Under the pieces are notes generated by a model that was not told the DNA's origin, did not search any database, and saw nothing but the letters and a program-made list of their open reading frames with translations. Shown in pieces: positions 52,212 to 61,176 of a stretch of DNA of 61,206 nucleotides (its first letter is position 1; the number at the start of each line of letters is the position of its first letter). This stretch comes from Deltaproteobacteria bacterium. Its GTDB lineage: Bacteria > Myxococcota_A > UBA9160 > SZUA-336. The stretch lies in the NCBI GenBank assembly GCA_029261895.1, contig JAJDAK010000026.1, positions 1-61,206 of the forward strand, written 5' to 3'. The position numbers and the translations under genes are program-made.

Positions 52212-53830
52212 TGAAGAAGAACACGATGGATCGAACGGTTCTTGCAGCTGCGGTGATTGGCAGCTTACTCCTGCTCAATATCATCGGGCAGGGACTCTTC
52301 GAACGCTTTGACCTGACGCATGACAAGCAGTTCACCCTGAGCTCGGCGACGCGCAATCTCTTGCGCGACACGCTTGAGCCGATCACCGTACGTGCGTATT
52401 TCTCGAAAGACCTACCTCAGCCGTACGCGGGGAATCGCGATTTTGTGCAGGACCTACTCGAGGAGTACTACAGCGACGGTCGCGGCCTGTTCCGCTACGA
52501 GTTCATTGATCCGGTTGAAGAAGAGACGCAGGACGATAAGGAAAAGAAGAAGGAGCGTCGCCGAGATATTTTTGGAAACGTGGTCCGCGAAAAGACATCG
52601 GTCGAACGCGAGCTTGAGGGGATCGGCATTGGTCCCGTGCAGATTCAGGTCAACGAGGGCGACAAGCTCGAGGTGAAGCCCGCCTACATGGCGTTGGCGA
52701 TCGCGTCTGGCGATAAGCAAGAAGTTCTGCCCGTGGTGCAAGACACGGCCGGGCTCGAGTACACGCTCACGACATTGATTCGTAAGGTCACGGATTTCAC
52801 TCGACCCAAGATTGCGTTCGTCAGTGGACATGAGGGGCCGGCGCTCGATGGCGATCTTAAGAGCATGAAGCAGCTTCTTGATCCGCTGTATGAGGTTTCC
52901 GAACTGGACCTTAGCACCGAGACCACGATCGCTTCTGACATTGACGCGGTCTGGGTCATTGGACCGCGCACGCCACTCGCTGAGGCGGAGCAGAAGATTC
53001 TGGACGCATATCTTGTTGCGGGCGGATCGGCCGCATTCATGTTGGATTCGGTGACACCGAAGTTGCCGGAGCTGACCACCACTGAGGCCAACCATGGTTT
53101 AACGCCGATGCTGGCCGGCTACGGCATGAGGTTGGGCTCAGGTCTGGTACTGGATGCGAAGTGCGCGACCATTACGGTGCAACGTAAGCGCGGATTTTTC
53201 GTCATCAACGAGCCCGTGCGGTACCCCTATGTTCCCGTACCGGAGTCGTTGAGCGCTGACCATCCCATGAGCCAGGGCATTGGCGGTGTGGCATTCGCCT
53301 TCACCGTGCCGATCACGATTTCGGAGCAAGAGGGTCTCGAATTCCACACCATCGCCGAGTCTTCGGAAACCAGCTGGATCGAGCATGCTCCGCACGACCT
53401 GAATCCAGGTCGTGAATGGACGTCGCTTTCCGCTGATATTTCACCGTCGGTGCTGATGGTTGCAGCCAAAGGTCGTATCCCTTCCCGCTACCCGGTGGAA
53501 ATCGATGTTTCCGGTGAGGCAGCACCGTCTGCTGAGGCGCGCATTGTGGTTGCGGGTGGGTCGGCATTTCTATCGGATCAGTTTCTTGCGCCACAGAACG
53601 CTAACGCTGCATTTGTGCTCAATATGATGGATTGGTTGGTTCGCGATGATGCGTTGTTGGCGGTACGTACGCGCGGTCTCGCGATTGCACGTCTGGATGA
53701 AACGACAGAGGGAAGCCGCTCTGCCATCAAGTATGGAAGCACGATCGGTTTACCGCTGCTTTTGGTTTTGTTCGGCGTAGTTCGAAGGCTACGTCGAGAG
53801 GCACGACGCGCACACGCGTCGTCGTTCTGA
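52211..53830 (+). CDS. GldG-like ABC-associated membrane protein
   Basis: A 539-residue protein with an N-terminal helix (VLAAAVIGSLLLLNIIG), a large extracytoplasmic region, and a C-terminal helix (YGSTIGLPLLLVLFGVVRRLRREARR). The start contains the GldG pattern YDLTHDKQFTLSSATRNLL in the form FDLTHDKQFTLS, and the centre VAFVSGHEG and VWVIGPRTPLAEAEQKILDAYLVAGGSAAFML. Family knowledge: component of an IFT-type accessory with the ABC transporter. It is coupled to both neighbours. Confidence 0.9.
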   Translation: MKKNTMDRTVLAAAVIGSLLLLNIIGQGLFERFDLTHDKQFTLSSATRNLLRDTLEPITVRAYFSKDLPQPYAGNRDFVQDLLEEYYSDGRGLFRYEFIDPVEEETQDDKEKKKERRRDIFGNVVREKTSVERELEGIGIGPVQIQVNEGDKLEVKPAYMALAIASGDKQEVLPVVQDTAGLEYTLTTLIRKVTDFTRPKIAFVSGHEGPALDGDLKSMKQLLDPLYEVSELDLSTETTIASDIDAVWVIGPRTPLAEAEQKILDAYLVAGGSAAFMLDSVTPKLPELTTTEANHGLTPMLAGYGMRLGSGLVLDAKCATITVQRKRGFFVINEPVRYPYVPVPESLSADHPMSQGIGGVAFAFTVPITISEQEGLEFHTIAESSETSWIEHAPHDLNPGREWTSLSADISPSVLMVAAKGRIPSRYPVEIDVSGEAAPSAEARIVVAGGSAFLSDQFLAPQNANAAFVLNMMDWLVRDDALLAVRTRGLAIARLDETTEGSRSAIKYGSTIGLPLLLVLFGVVRRLRREARRAHASSF

Positions 53831-53851
53831 TCGAATTCGCGGAGGTTGGGA

Positions 53852-55291
53852 ATGAAACGTACGACCCTCGGAGCGCTGGCGGCGTTCGTGGTGCTCGGGT
53901 TCATGGTCTGGATGCAAGTGGGGCAACAGCAGGAGCGCGGGATTTCGCGAATTTCGCTGGAGTCCCTTGATATCGATGCGCTGGATCGAATTGAACTGAG
54001 CCGCCAAAACACGCTTGCACTCAAGCGGGTGGCGGACGTTTGGAAACTGGCGAACGGACGTGACGCGGATCTGGCAACCGTGAATACGTTATTGACCATC
54101 GTCAGCAATATTCGCTCGAGCGAGCGTATAACCGCCGATGAGGAACGCTTTGCTGACTATGAAGTCGACAAGAGCCAAGGGATCGCTTTCGAGGGATTCG
54201 TCGGTGATGAATCGGAAGTTTTCTTCGTGATCGGTCGCGACAGCACACGTGGTAGCTATCTGCTCTACGACGGTGCGGTGTATCTGGTTGCGAATTTCAG
54301 CCGATTCCCATTCGCGCGGGCCGATGCCGATTGGCTCGAGAAACGCGTCTTTCGACTGGATGCATCCGAGATCACCCGCGTAGAACTGCAGTCAGCGGAG
54401 GATTTCGGTTACGTGTTGGAGCATGATCCGAATCAAGGTTGGCGCTTGGCAGATGGCGTCAAGACACCCGAAAGCTATCGCTTTGACGTACAGAAAGCGG
54501 CTGCGCTCCCCAGTGCGATTGCGAATCTGCGCCTGGAACAGTTTGTCGACCCGAATGCGAACGCGGTCGAGTTCTCCGAAAACGCGGATCGGTTGCTCGT
54601 CACCGCGAAGGAATCGCAATACGAATTGGTGGTCGGACCCGAAACAGAAGCGGGCTCGTTCTACGCTCAACTCGCCAGTTCACCAGAGGATATTTTCGAG
54701 ATTCCGGCGCAGTCCAAACACTCAGCTGTGAAAACATTGGATGCGTTCCGGGATCTTACCTTGATTGAACTGAACCCCGCAGATGTGGTCGCGCTCGAGC
54801 TGGTGAAGGAGAAGCGGAAGCTCGTATTCAAGCGCGGCGATGCCGGATGGGAATTGGCCTCGTCGTCTGAAAAGGTTCCCGAGGATTTTGAACTCGATCC
54901 GACCGCCATCGATCGACGCCTGACCTCACTGGGTCGCGCGATTGCGATGCAGCTTGTACCCAACACCTCGGAAAAAGCAGCTGGATTCAGTAAGCCGTAT
55001 GCAACCGTGAAAGCCATTGCCTCCGACGGCAGCGAAGCTCAATTGACCATCGGTGCGGAGCTCGAAACAGGCGATGTGAAGACACGCTATGCGCAGGGCA
55101 ATAAGGACCCTTTGATCTACATGATCACGGGGTATCTGACGGAAACGCTGGTCGCGGGCTTGGATTCATTCAAGAAGAGCGAGCAGCCCAGTGGGTCCGC
55201 CGGGATTACGCCTGAGGCGCTTCAGCAATTGCCGCCCGAAATTCGCGAAGCGGTCATGGAGCGTCTCCGACAGGAGCAGGGACAGCCCTAG
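53852..55291 (+). CDS. DUF4340 domain protein
   Basis: A 479-residue protein with an N-terminal signal-anchor (TLGALAAFVVLGFMVWMQ) and repeated beta-rich modules of the type DALDRIELSRQNTLALKRVADVWKL, which recur near residues 170 (ASEITRVELQSAEDFGYVLE) and 310 (PADVVALELVKEKRKLVFK). These are the hallmark of DUF4340. The end is charged and Gln/Pro-rich. The ATG at 53852 has GGAGG 6 nt upstream; 53846 (TTG) is an alternative. It ends the Gld-type operon and overlaps the convergent lipoprotein gene by 38 bp. Confidence 0.88.
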   Translation: MKRTTLGALAAFVVLGFMVWMQVGQQQERGISRISLESLDIDALDRIELSRQNTLALKRVADVWKLANGRDADLATVNTLLTIVSNIRSSERITADEERFADYEVDKSQGIAFEGFVGDESEVFFVIGRDSTRGSYLLYDGAVYLVANFSRFPFARADADWLEKRVFRLDASEITRVELQSAEDFGYVLEHDPNQGWRLADGVKTPESYRFDVQKAAALPSAIANLRLEQFVDPNANAVEFSENADRLLVTAKESQYELVVGPETEAGSFYAQLASSPEDIFEIPAQSKHSAVKTLDAFRDLTLIELNPADVVALELVKEKRKLVFKRGDAGWELASSSEKVPEDFELDPTAIDRRLTSLGRAIAMQLVPNTSEKAAGFSKPYATVKAIASDGSEAQLTIGAELETGDVKTRYAQGNKDPLIYMITGYLTETLVAGLDSFKKSEQPSGSAGITPEALQQLPPEIREAVMERLRQEQGQP

Positions 55292-55883
55292 TTTCACGAG
55301 CCAATCGCGTTGCCAGATCGTCGCGAAGGGTCTGAATACGTGCGCTGCGTTCCGGCGAGGATTCCTTCTTTCCCAGCGATTCAATTACCTCGAGCAGACG
55401 CGGCGCGGTGCGACTTGAATGGGATTTCTTTCCGCTCGAAGCGTCCTCAAAAAAGTCCAGGATCGCATCCCGCAGGCGTGGCTCGTCGATTTCGCCGTAC
55501 GCACGCCAGGGGACTGCGAGCACCTTCGCCACCCGAAACGAGCTTTGGAGATAGCCGGTCTCGCCGCGATGCGTCTCGGCGCGCGCGTTCAACTCGAAAT
55601 AGCCCACCGCGACCGCGTTGAGCGCATCGAAGTTTTTCGCGTTCACCGGTTTCTGCTCCAAGTCGTCACGAAGTGGGCGTAGATCGGGTTCAACCGCACC
55701 GGTGCTATAGATGGCGTCGAAAAACTCGGGATAGCGCGCTTGCAGGTCGCGCAAGACAGGATCGTAGGTCGATCGAGTCCAGCTATCGCCACTGTCCGCG
55801 AGACGATAGCGCTCGCGAACGATTTCAGTCTGTTGACATGCCAAGCACAAGACCAGCGCGATACTCGCAAGCCATAACTTCAT
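55254..55883 (-). CDS. Hypothetical lipoprotein
   Basis: A 209-residue protein with a lipobox (LCLAC) near residue 16, so it is a probable lipoprotein. The rest is alpha-helical and charged (RDLQARYPEFFDAIYSTG, LRDAILDFFEDASSGKKS, IQTLRDDLATRLARETR). I do not recognise a family. The start at 55883 is set by GGAGG 5 nt upstream. Its gene is convergent with the DUF4340 gene and divergent from the pentaheme cytochrome gene. Confidence 0.75.
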   Translation of the reverse strand: MKLWLASIALVLCLACQQTEIVRERYRLADSGDSWTRSTYDPVLRDLQARYPEFFDAIYSTGAVEPDLRPLRDDLEQKPVNAKNFDALNAVAVGYFELNARAETHRGETGYLQSSFRVAKVLAVPWRAYGEIDEPRLRDAILDFFEDASSGKKSHSSRTAPRLLEVIESLGKKESSPERSARIQTLRDDLATRLARETRAVPAPVGDAP

Positions 55884-55936
55884 CGTGCCCTCCACGGCAT
55901 AACGATTTCGACCGTGCTAGCGTACTCTGGAACAAC

Positions 55937-57142
55937 ATGTGGCGCGCGATTATTTCGATTTCGGTCTCTGCGATCCTTGGCGCGTGCGGACCCAGCACGC
56001 AAAGCGCAACCGACTCCGCGCCGCTCGATCGTGAACGCGTGCTTGGCGAATTTCTGGCCACACATTGGCGTCTCCCCATTGAGTCACAGGGAGCTGTACC
56101 GACAGCATTCAGTGTGGCCGAGGCGGATCTAAATCCGCAGACCTGCGGTGCGTGCCATCCGAAACAGTTCGCCGAATGGCGTACCTCGATTCACGCCGCT
56201 GCCTATTCACCCGGACTATCGGGGCAGTTGATCGAAGGGAGCTTGGCGCAACCGCTTGCGACTCGACAGTGTTTGACCTGTCACACGCCGCTTGCGGAGC
56301 AGCAACCCTTTGAAGCAAGTGGCCAGAAGAATGGGCTGCTGGACGCGTCGCTGCCGTCTCACGGTGTTCTCTGCGCGGGTTGTCACGTCCGACAACATCG
56401 GCGTTTTGGGCCACCGCGTCGCGTCGACGCGATCGTCTCGGATCAACCCGCTGCTCACGCCGGCTTCGAAGCACGCGAGGAGTTTCGCGAGAGCCGTTTT
56501 TGTGCTGAATGCCATCAGTTTTTTAACGATGAGGGTTACGATGGCAAACCGGCGGAGGACACGTATGGTGAATGGTTGCGCAGTCCGCAGGCGGCGGCAG
56601 GAACGCAGTGTCAGGACTGCCACATGCCCGACCGCGCCCATGTATGGCGTGGCATTCATGATCCCAATATGGTCCGTGCGGCGCTCGACGTTGAACTCTT
56701 TCTCGAGATGGAAAGCACTGAGCTCGACGCGAAGCTGGTGCTCTTGAACCGCGCCGTAGGGCACGCGTTCCCAACGTATGTGACGCCGCGGGTCTACATG
56801 GCGATTTACCAGGTCGATTCAAGCGGGGCGGAAATTCCCGACTCGCGCGTCGAGGCGGCAATCGGTCGTGAAATCGATTTCGCGGATGGCCATGATGTTT
56901 TCGATACCCGGGTTTTACCCAAAGAATCGGTAAAGATTGAGTATCGGAGGCCGCGTGAGATAGACGCCGTGGCGATCATAGGCGAGGTTCGCGTTGATCC
57001 TGACTTTCATTATCGCGGCGTTTACGAAAGCCTTCTCGCCACGTACACCGACCCGGTCGCGCGCGATCAGATCGCAGACGCAAAACGGCGGATCTCCGCT
57101 TCGCGTTATACGCTGACCGAGATCCGCCGAGAATTGAACTGA
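55937..57142 (+). CDS. Pentaheme c-type cytochrome lipoprotein
   Basis: A 401-residue protein with a lipobox (LGAC, Cys17) and five CXXCH motifs: CGACH, CLTCH, CAGCH, CAECH and CQDCH, all in about the first 235 residues. The arrangement resembles the cytochrome c554/NapC-like multiheme group. The C-terminal ~170 residues lack hemes and look like a beta domain (LNRAVGHAFPTYVTPRVYMAIYQ in parts). Role inferred: periplasmic electron carrier or redox enzyme. The frame extends upstream, but the ATG at 55937 starts the lipoprotein signal and is preferred. It converges with the NPC-repeat cytochrome gene. Confidence 0.88.
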   Translation: MWRAIISISVSAILGACGPSTQSATDSAPLDRERVLGEFLATHWRLPIESQGAVPTAFSVAEADLNPQTCGACHPKQFAEWRTSIHAAAYSPGLSGQLIEGSLAQPLATRQCLTCHTPLAEQQPFEASGQKNGLLDASLPSHGVLCAGCHVRQHRRFGPPRRVDAIVSDQPAAHAGFEAREEFRESRFCAECHQFFNDEGYDGKPAEDTYGEWLRSPQAAAGTQCQDCHMPDRAHVWRGIHDPNMVRAALDVELFLEMESTELDAKLVLLNRAVGHAFPTYVTPRVYMAIYQVDSSGAEIPDSRVEAAIGREIDFADGHDVFDTRVLPKESVKIEYRRPREIDAVAIIGEVRVDPDFHYRGVYESLLATYTDPVARDQIADAKRRISASRYTLTEIRRELN

Positions 57143-57163
57143 TCGTATTTTAGATCGTGGAAG

Positions 57164-57982
57164 TTAGTGTCCGCACGGATTCTTATGTCCACATGGGTTA
57201 CATGCGTTCTTGTGTCCGCATGGATTACAAGGGTTCTTCCCCGCACAGGGATTCGCCATGGCTTTATATCCGGGTTGAATATGCTGGACATACGCGGTGA
57301 GGGCAGCGAGTTCGCCGGAGTCCCATGCAAACGGCTCGGCCTGCATTGGCGCGAGCATGCAAAACTGCACCATCTCGGCCGCGCTCACCTGCTTGGCACC
57401 GCCCTGCGATGCCGGCATTGCAACAAAGTGAGGGTAGGGCTTTGCGAAGGTTGTGTTCATTGAAGCGTAGCCACCGACGTGACAAGTGGAACATGCGAGG
57501 CCGCTGCTCCCGAGCGTGCGATCGTTCCAGAGTTTTTCGCCCTGCTTGACCAGGGCCGCATGGTCGCCGCCGGCAAGCTTTACGCCCGCGGGTTGTAGGA
57601 ATTTAGACGAGTCAATTTTCGCGCCGCCACAGGGGTTGCACGGGTTACAAGGATTCTTGCCGCCGCACGGATTGCATGGATTCTTATGTCCGCATGGGTT
57701 GCACGGATTCTTGTGCCCACATGGATTACACGCGTTCTTCTTCGCACAGGGGTTGCATGGATTACATGCATTCTTATGTCCACATGGGTTGCAGGGATTG
57801 CCGGCTGCGACGTCGGTCAAGTTCTTCGCCGCGCACGGGTTCAATACTTTGGCGGCGTCGGTGCCGGAGTCGCCGAGAAGTGAATTCCAAGCGTAGCCGG
57901 ATGAGGCGAAGGTCAAGATTCCAATGGCCAGTAGGGCGATAGTCCCACCCCAAGCCAGCCGTTTGGTCAAACTCGTTTTCAT
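57164..57982 (-). CDS. NPC-repeat cytochrome c: Cys-rich repeats flanking a monoheme domain
   Basis: A 272-residue exported protein (signal peptide to about residue 31). Residues 61-122 are an array of 9-residue units of the form NPCNPCGHK or NACNPCGHK, with variants GGK and AKK and two three-Cys units. Residues 133-243 form a class I cytochrome c domain with CSTCH (C164/C167/H168). Residues 244-272 are a second shorter array ending in CGH. In total 24 cysteines. The repeat CNPCGH looks like a heme motif CXXCH with one additional Gly. A strong Shine-Dalgarno (GAGGAG, 7 nt) supports the start. The function is unknown; the arrays could bind metal, form disulfides or carry electrons. Convergent with the pentaheme cytochrome gene. 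Confidence 0.9.
   Translation of the reverse strand: MKTSLTKRLAWGGTIALLAIGILTFASSGYAWNSLLGDSGTDAAKVLNPCAAKNLTDVAAGNPCNPCGHKNACNPCNPCAKKNACNPCGHKNPCNPCGHKNPCNPCGGKNPCNPCNPCGGAKIDSSKFLQPAGVKLAGGDHAALVKQGEKLWNDRTLGSSGLACSTCHVGGYASMNTTFAKPYPHFVAMPASQGGAKQVSAAEMVQFCMLAPMQAEPFAWDSGELAALTAYVQHIQPGYKAMANPCAGKNPCNPCGHKNACNPCGHKNPCGH
57167..57253 (-). repeat. 27-nt periodic coding repeat, C-terminal NPC array
   Basis: Encodes residues 244-272 of the NPC-repeat cytochrome; about three units of the same 9-codon pattern as the larger array at 57617-57802. Confidence 0.8.
57617..57802 (-). repeat. 27-nt periodic coding repeat, N-terminal NPC array
   Basis: Encodes residues 61-122. The cysteine pairs recur every 9 residues (64/67, 73/76, then 85/88, 94/97, 103/106, 112/115), with 3-residue insertions after two units. 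Codons vary between units, so the array is not a very recent duplication. Confidence 0.85.
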
Positions 57983-58104
57983 CAGAAAGCTCCTCTTATA
58001 TTGCGAATCAGGCGGATGTGCCGAAACCTGGGCGAACGACCACCATCGACTCAGTACCCACTCATACGTTTAGGCAATCGTATGGGTTACAGGGGATTCT
58101 ACGA

Positions 58105-59148
58105 TTAACCGCCGATCTCGAACATCTCGATTCGGCCGCTCTTGAGGCGCTCCTCGTGTAAAGACGCGCGTTCTTCGGAATAGCGATCGTGTCGTTCTGA
58201 CCAGAATCCGCGGAGCATTGCCTCGAGTTTTGCGTCTGAAATGCCGTCGCGGAGCGGAGTTTTTAAATCGAGGCCCGATTGTGCAAATAGGCAAGTGACG
58301 AGTCGTCCGTCGGCGGAAAGCCGTGCGCGTGTGCAGTCGCCGCAGAACGGTGCGGTTACCGACCGAATCAAGCCGATTTCACCGGCACCATCAGCGTATT
58401 GGTAGCGCGTTGCGACTTCACCCCGATAGTTCGGGTCGATCGGCTCGAGGGGCCAGTGCTCGCTGAGGGTGTGCAGGATCTCGTCGCCACCAACAACATC
58501 GCGGGGTTTCCAATCGTTCATGGTGCCGACGTCCATGAATTCGATGAAACGCAGGATGTGACCGGTACCGCGAAAATATTCCGCGAGCGCTAAGACGTCC
58601 GGCTCATTCACGCCGCGTTGAATCACGGCGTTGATCTTGATCTGGCGATAGCCCGCATTCTCAGCGCTCTGGATGCCCTGCAGTACGCGCTGCAGCGCGT
58701 ATCCGCGACCGTTGAGTTTCGCAAATGTATCCGAGTCGAGGCTGTCGAGGCTTATCGTGAGCCGTTGCAAGCCAGCGGCCTTCAGGTCTTTCGCCTGCTC
58801 CGACAGCAGATAGCCGTTGGTCGTGAGGGCTAGGTCCTCGACGTTTGGAATCCGGGCCAGCGCCCGAAGGAGGGTAGGCAACTCTGCACGCACCAGCGGC
58901 TCGCCACCGGTGATGCGCAATTTGCGCGCCCCCTGTTTAACGATCAGCTGGACCAGGCGCTCGATTTCCTCAAAGCGCAGGACGTCCTTACGAGGGAGGA
59001 AACGATAGTTCTCGCCGAAGACGCCTGCGGGCATGCAGTATGTGCAGCGGAAGTTACAGCGATCGGTCACTGAGATCCGTAGGTCTCGGAGCGGTCGTCT
59101 GAGGCGGTCGAGGACAACCGGCAGATGCGTAGAGTCGGGTAAGCTCAT
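58105..59148 (-). CDS. moaA: MoaA, GTP 3',8-cyclase (molybdenum cofactor biosynthesis)
   Basis: A 347-residue radical SAM enzyme that makes the first molybdopterin intermediate with MoaC. N-terminal cluster CNFRCTYC (Cys31/35/38), the ITGGEPL SAM motif, the second cluster APFCGDCTRARLSADGRLVTC split over the C-terminal region, and the terminal double Gly (EIGG). Complete. It lies 41 bp downstream of nfuA on the same strand. The start codon is in a perfect 11-bp hairpin and no clear Shine-Dalgarno is seen, which suggests translational control. Confidence 0.97.
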   Translation of the reverse strand: MSLPDSTHLPVVLDRLRRPLRDLRISVTDRCNFRCTYCMPAGVFGENYRFLPRKDVLRFEEIERLVQLIVKQGARKLRITGGEPLVRAELPTLLRALARIPNVEDLALTTNGYLLSEQAKDLKAAGLQRLTISLDSLDSDTFAKLNGRGYALQRVLQGIQSAENAGYRQIKINAVIQRGVNEPDVLALAEYFRGTGHILRFIEFMDVGTMNDWKPRDVVGGDEILHTLSEHWPLEPIDPNYRGEVATRYQYADGAGEIGLIRSVTAPFCGDCTRARLSADGRLVTCLFAQSGLDLKTPLRDGISDAKLEAMLRGFWSERHDRYSEERASLHEERLKSGRIEMFEIGG

Positions 59149-59166
59149 GCGCCACGAGCTTACCCG
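59136..59166 (-). promoter_or_regulatory. Hairpin over the moaA start codon
   Basis: Perfect 11-bp arms CGGGTAAGCTC (59136-59146) and GAGCTTACCCG (59156-59166) with a 9-nt loop. The moaA ATG (59148-59146) straddles loop and stem. No T tract follows, so it is not a normal terminator. Confidence 0.55.
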
Positions 59167-59189
59167 AATCGGCTGGGCCTTGGGGGTTC

Positions 59190-59789
59190 TTAGCCCTCTG
59201 CGCTGTAATAGGGGTTGGAGCCGGCGGCGTGATCCGTCGTATCAACCACTTCGAGGATCTCAGGAATTTCGCGTTTGATCAGTGCCTCGATGCCTTGTTT
59301 CATCGTCATATCTGCGGAGCCGCAGCCCTGGCAGCCGCCGCCGAATTTCAGGAACGCGCGTCCGGCTTCCACATTGACCAGCGTGACATGACCGCCGTGT
59401 TGGGCGAGCCCTGGTGCGACTTCATCATCGATGAGTGTCTGAAGCTTTCTCAGCAAGGGATCGACGTCCGCGAAGTTGCTCTCCGGAATGTCGAGCCGAA
59501 AGCCGCTGCCGTTGAGATCGTCGACGAATGCGAGGGTTGCACCGTCGGCCCGTTTCGCGCTCTCTGGAGGGAGTACGAACGCGATCGGTCCGGAGTGGAC
59601 GACCACGTTGCCTTCGGCTTCGTCCTGGAGTGAAACGAAACGCAGTGTGTAGCGACTGCCGAGCGGGTCGAGGATCTCCACACGAACCGCTGCGTCGACC
59701 AGTTCTTTTTCCGCAAGCAGTTCCGCGATCTTCGCGCGGGCTTCCTCGGTCGTATTTAGTTGGATTTCGGGGCTGGTTACTTCATTCAT
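59190..59789 (-). CDS. nfuA: NfuA-type Fe-S cluster carrier
   Basis: A 199-residue protein. The N-terminal A-type-like domain (residues ~8-100; no cluster Cys) and the C-terminal NifU domain with CQGC (Cys153/Cys156) in FLKFGGGCQGCGSADMT match NfuA, which delivers 4Fe-4S clusters to client enzymes. A neighbouring client could be MoaA, a Fe-S radical SAM enzyme just downstream on the same strand. Confidence 0.9.
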   Translation of the reverse strand: MNEVTSPEIQLNTTEEARAKIAELLAEKELVDAAVRVEILDPLGSRYTLRFVSLQDEAEGNVVVHSGPIAFVLPPESAKRADGATLAFVDDLNGSGFRLDIPESNFADVDPLLRKLQTLIDDEVAPGLAQHGGHVTLVNVEAGRAFLKFGGGCQGCGSADMTMKQGIEALIKREIPEILEVVDTTDHAAGSNPYYSAEG

Positions 59790-59946
59790 GATTTCAACTT
59801 GTTCTCGAGATTTTCAAAGGTGGTACACGAGTGCTGGATCCTCCGCACGCGTGAGATCAAGGATAGCGTGACCCAGCCCCGGGCGCCTTGACTGGCTTTG
59901 TCGGGGCTTTTGATCTATAGAGGTGCGCGCCGGGCAGCTCGTGCCA

Positions 59947-59994
59947 TTGTGATAGGATCGCGGCCTCGGGGAAACCCATAGACGTAGGTCACAA
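59947..59994 (+). promoter_or_regulatory. Inverted repeat in the leader region of the inositol-phosphate synthase gene
   Basis: TTGTGA (59947-59952) and TCACAA (59989-59994) could pair around a 36-nt stretch that itself contains GGGG/CCC segments. It lies 44 bp before the start codon in the 248-bp gap upstream of the gene. I see no match to a known riboswitch; the signal is weak. Confidence 0.25.
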
Positions 59995-60037
59995 GCCACA
60001 CTTTGGATTCGGGCCTGGGATAGGGAGGCGAAGCCGC

Positions 60038-61123
60038 ATGCAGACGCTCAAGCTTGCGATTGCTGGCGTCGGTAACTGCGCAAGTTCATTGCTGCAGGGA
60101 CTGGAGTACTACGGAAACCAGGACTCAAAGGAGTCTGCAGGTCTGCTGCATCCGGTGATCGGCGGATATCGCTTAGAGGATATCCAGGTGGTCGCCGCAT
60201 TCGACGTAGATGCACGAAAGGTGGGGAGGCCCCTGCAAGACGCGGTCTTCGCAGCGCCGAACTGCACGAAGACGTTTCAAGAGAAGCTGTCGGCGTACGG
60301 TGTCGAAGTGCTGATGGCGCCCGTCATGGATGGTGTTGCCGCACACATGGCAGATTATCCGGAGGATCGTGCGTTTCGCGTGGCGGATGCCGAGCCGGTG
60401 GATATTACGAAGGCGCTGCGGGAAAGTGGTGCTGAGGTGTTGGTCTGTTACCTGCCCGTAGGGTCCGAGCTTGCGATTCGTGCCTACGCGGAAGCTTGTC
60501 TCGAAACCGGTGTGGCGATGGTGAATTGCGTTCCGGTCTTCATCGCATCGGATCCGATTTGGGCGGAGCGTTTTCGTGAACGCGGGATTCCCATTGTGGG
60601 CGACGATATCAAGAGCCAGGTGGGTGCGACGATTGTTCATCGTTCGCTCGCGCGTCTTCTGGTGGATCGCGGCGTAAAGCTCGATGCCACCTATCAGCTG
60701 AACACGGGTGGGAATACCGATTTTCTCAATATGTTGGAGCGTGAGCGGTTGGCATCGAAACGGATCTCGAAGACGGAGAGCGTGCAGTCGCAGCTCGATG
60801 TGCCGCTTGCGCCGGAGCAGATCCATATCGGGCCGTCCGATCACGTGGCCTGGCAAAAGGACAATAAGGTCTGCTTCATTCGCATGGAGTGGCGTGGCTT
60901 TGGCGACGTGCCCATGAACCTGGAGCTGAGACTCTCGGTTGAGGACTCGCCCAACAGTGCGGGCGTTGCGATCGACGCGATTCGTTGCGCAAAGCTCGCG
61001 CTCGATCGCGGGCAGGGCGGCCCATTAAACGCGATCTCGTCCTTTGCGATGAAGCATCCGCCCACTCAGTTGCGGGACGTAGACGCCTTCCGCGAACTCG
61101 ACGAGTTCATCGACCGCAATTAA
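60038..61123 (+). CDS. ino1: Inositol-3-phosphate synthase (bacterial/archaeal type)
   Basis: A 361-residue NAD-dependent isomerase that converts glucose 6-phosphate to myo-inositol 3-phosphate. NAD motif IAGVGNCASSLLQGLEYY, the family core VGDDIKSQVGATIVHRSLARL in parts, and the conserved YQLNTGGNTDFLNM and KTESVQSQL. Length fits the short prokaryotic form. GGGAGG lies about 10 nt before the ATG. Its stop codon (61121-61123) falls inside the first unit of a tandem repeat. Confidence 0.95.
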   Translation: MQTLKLAIAGVGNCASSLLQGLEYYGNQDSKESAGLLHPVIGGYRLEDIQVVAAFDVDARKVGRPLQDAVFAAPNCTKTFQEKLSAYGVEVLMAPVMDGVAAHMADYPEDRAFRVADAEPVDITKALRESGAEVLVCYLPVGSELAIRAYAEACLETGVAMVNCVPVFIASDPIWAERFRERGIPIVGDDIKSQVGATIVHRSLARLLVDRGVKLDATYQLNTGGNTDFLNMLERERLASKRISKTESVQSQLDVPLAPEQIHIGPSDHVAWQKDNKVCFIRMEWRGFGDVPMNLELRLSVEDSPNSAGVAIDAIRCAKLALDRGQGGPLNAISSFAMKHPPTQLRDVDAFRELDEFIDRN

Positions 61124-61146
61124 TGGGGACGTTCTTTCAGTTTTTT
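61116..61146 (+). repeat. Direct repeat unit 1 (overlaps the ino1 stop codon)
   Basis: 31 nt beginning GCAATTAATGGGGACGTTCT and ending in a T run. Repeated immediately downstream. It contains the ino1 stop codon. Confidence 0.9.
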
Positions 61147-61176
61147 GCAATTAATGGGGACGTTCTTTCAGTTTTT
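61147..61176 (+). repeat. Direct repeat unit 2
   Basis: Identical to unit 1 apart from one fewer T. Sequences with GGGGACGTTCTTT are often found next to REP-type or IS200-like elements (recollection, not searched). Confidence 0.9.

Noticed and set aside
57167..57802. CRISPR-like repeats
   Set aside because: The 27-nt periodicity is coding (NPC units in one frame) with no unique spacers between identical repeats.
61116..61176. CRISPR repeats at the window end
   Set aside because: Two units are directly adjacent with no spacer.
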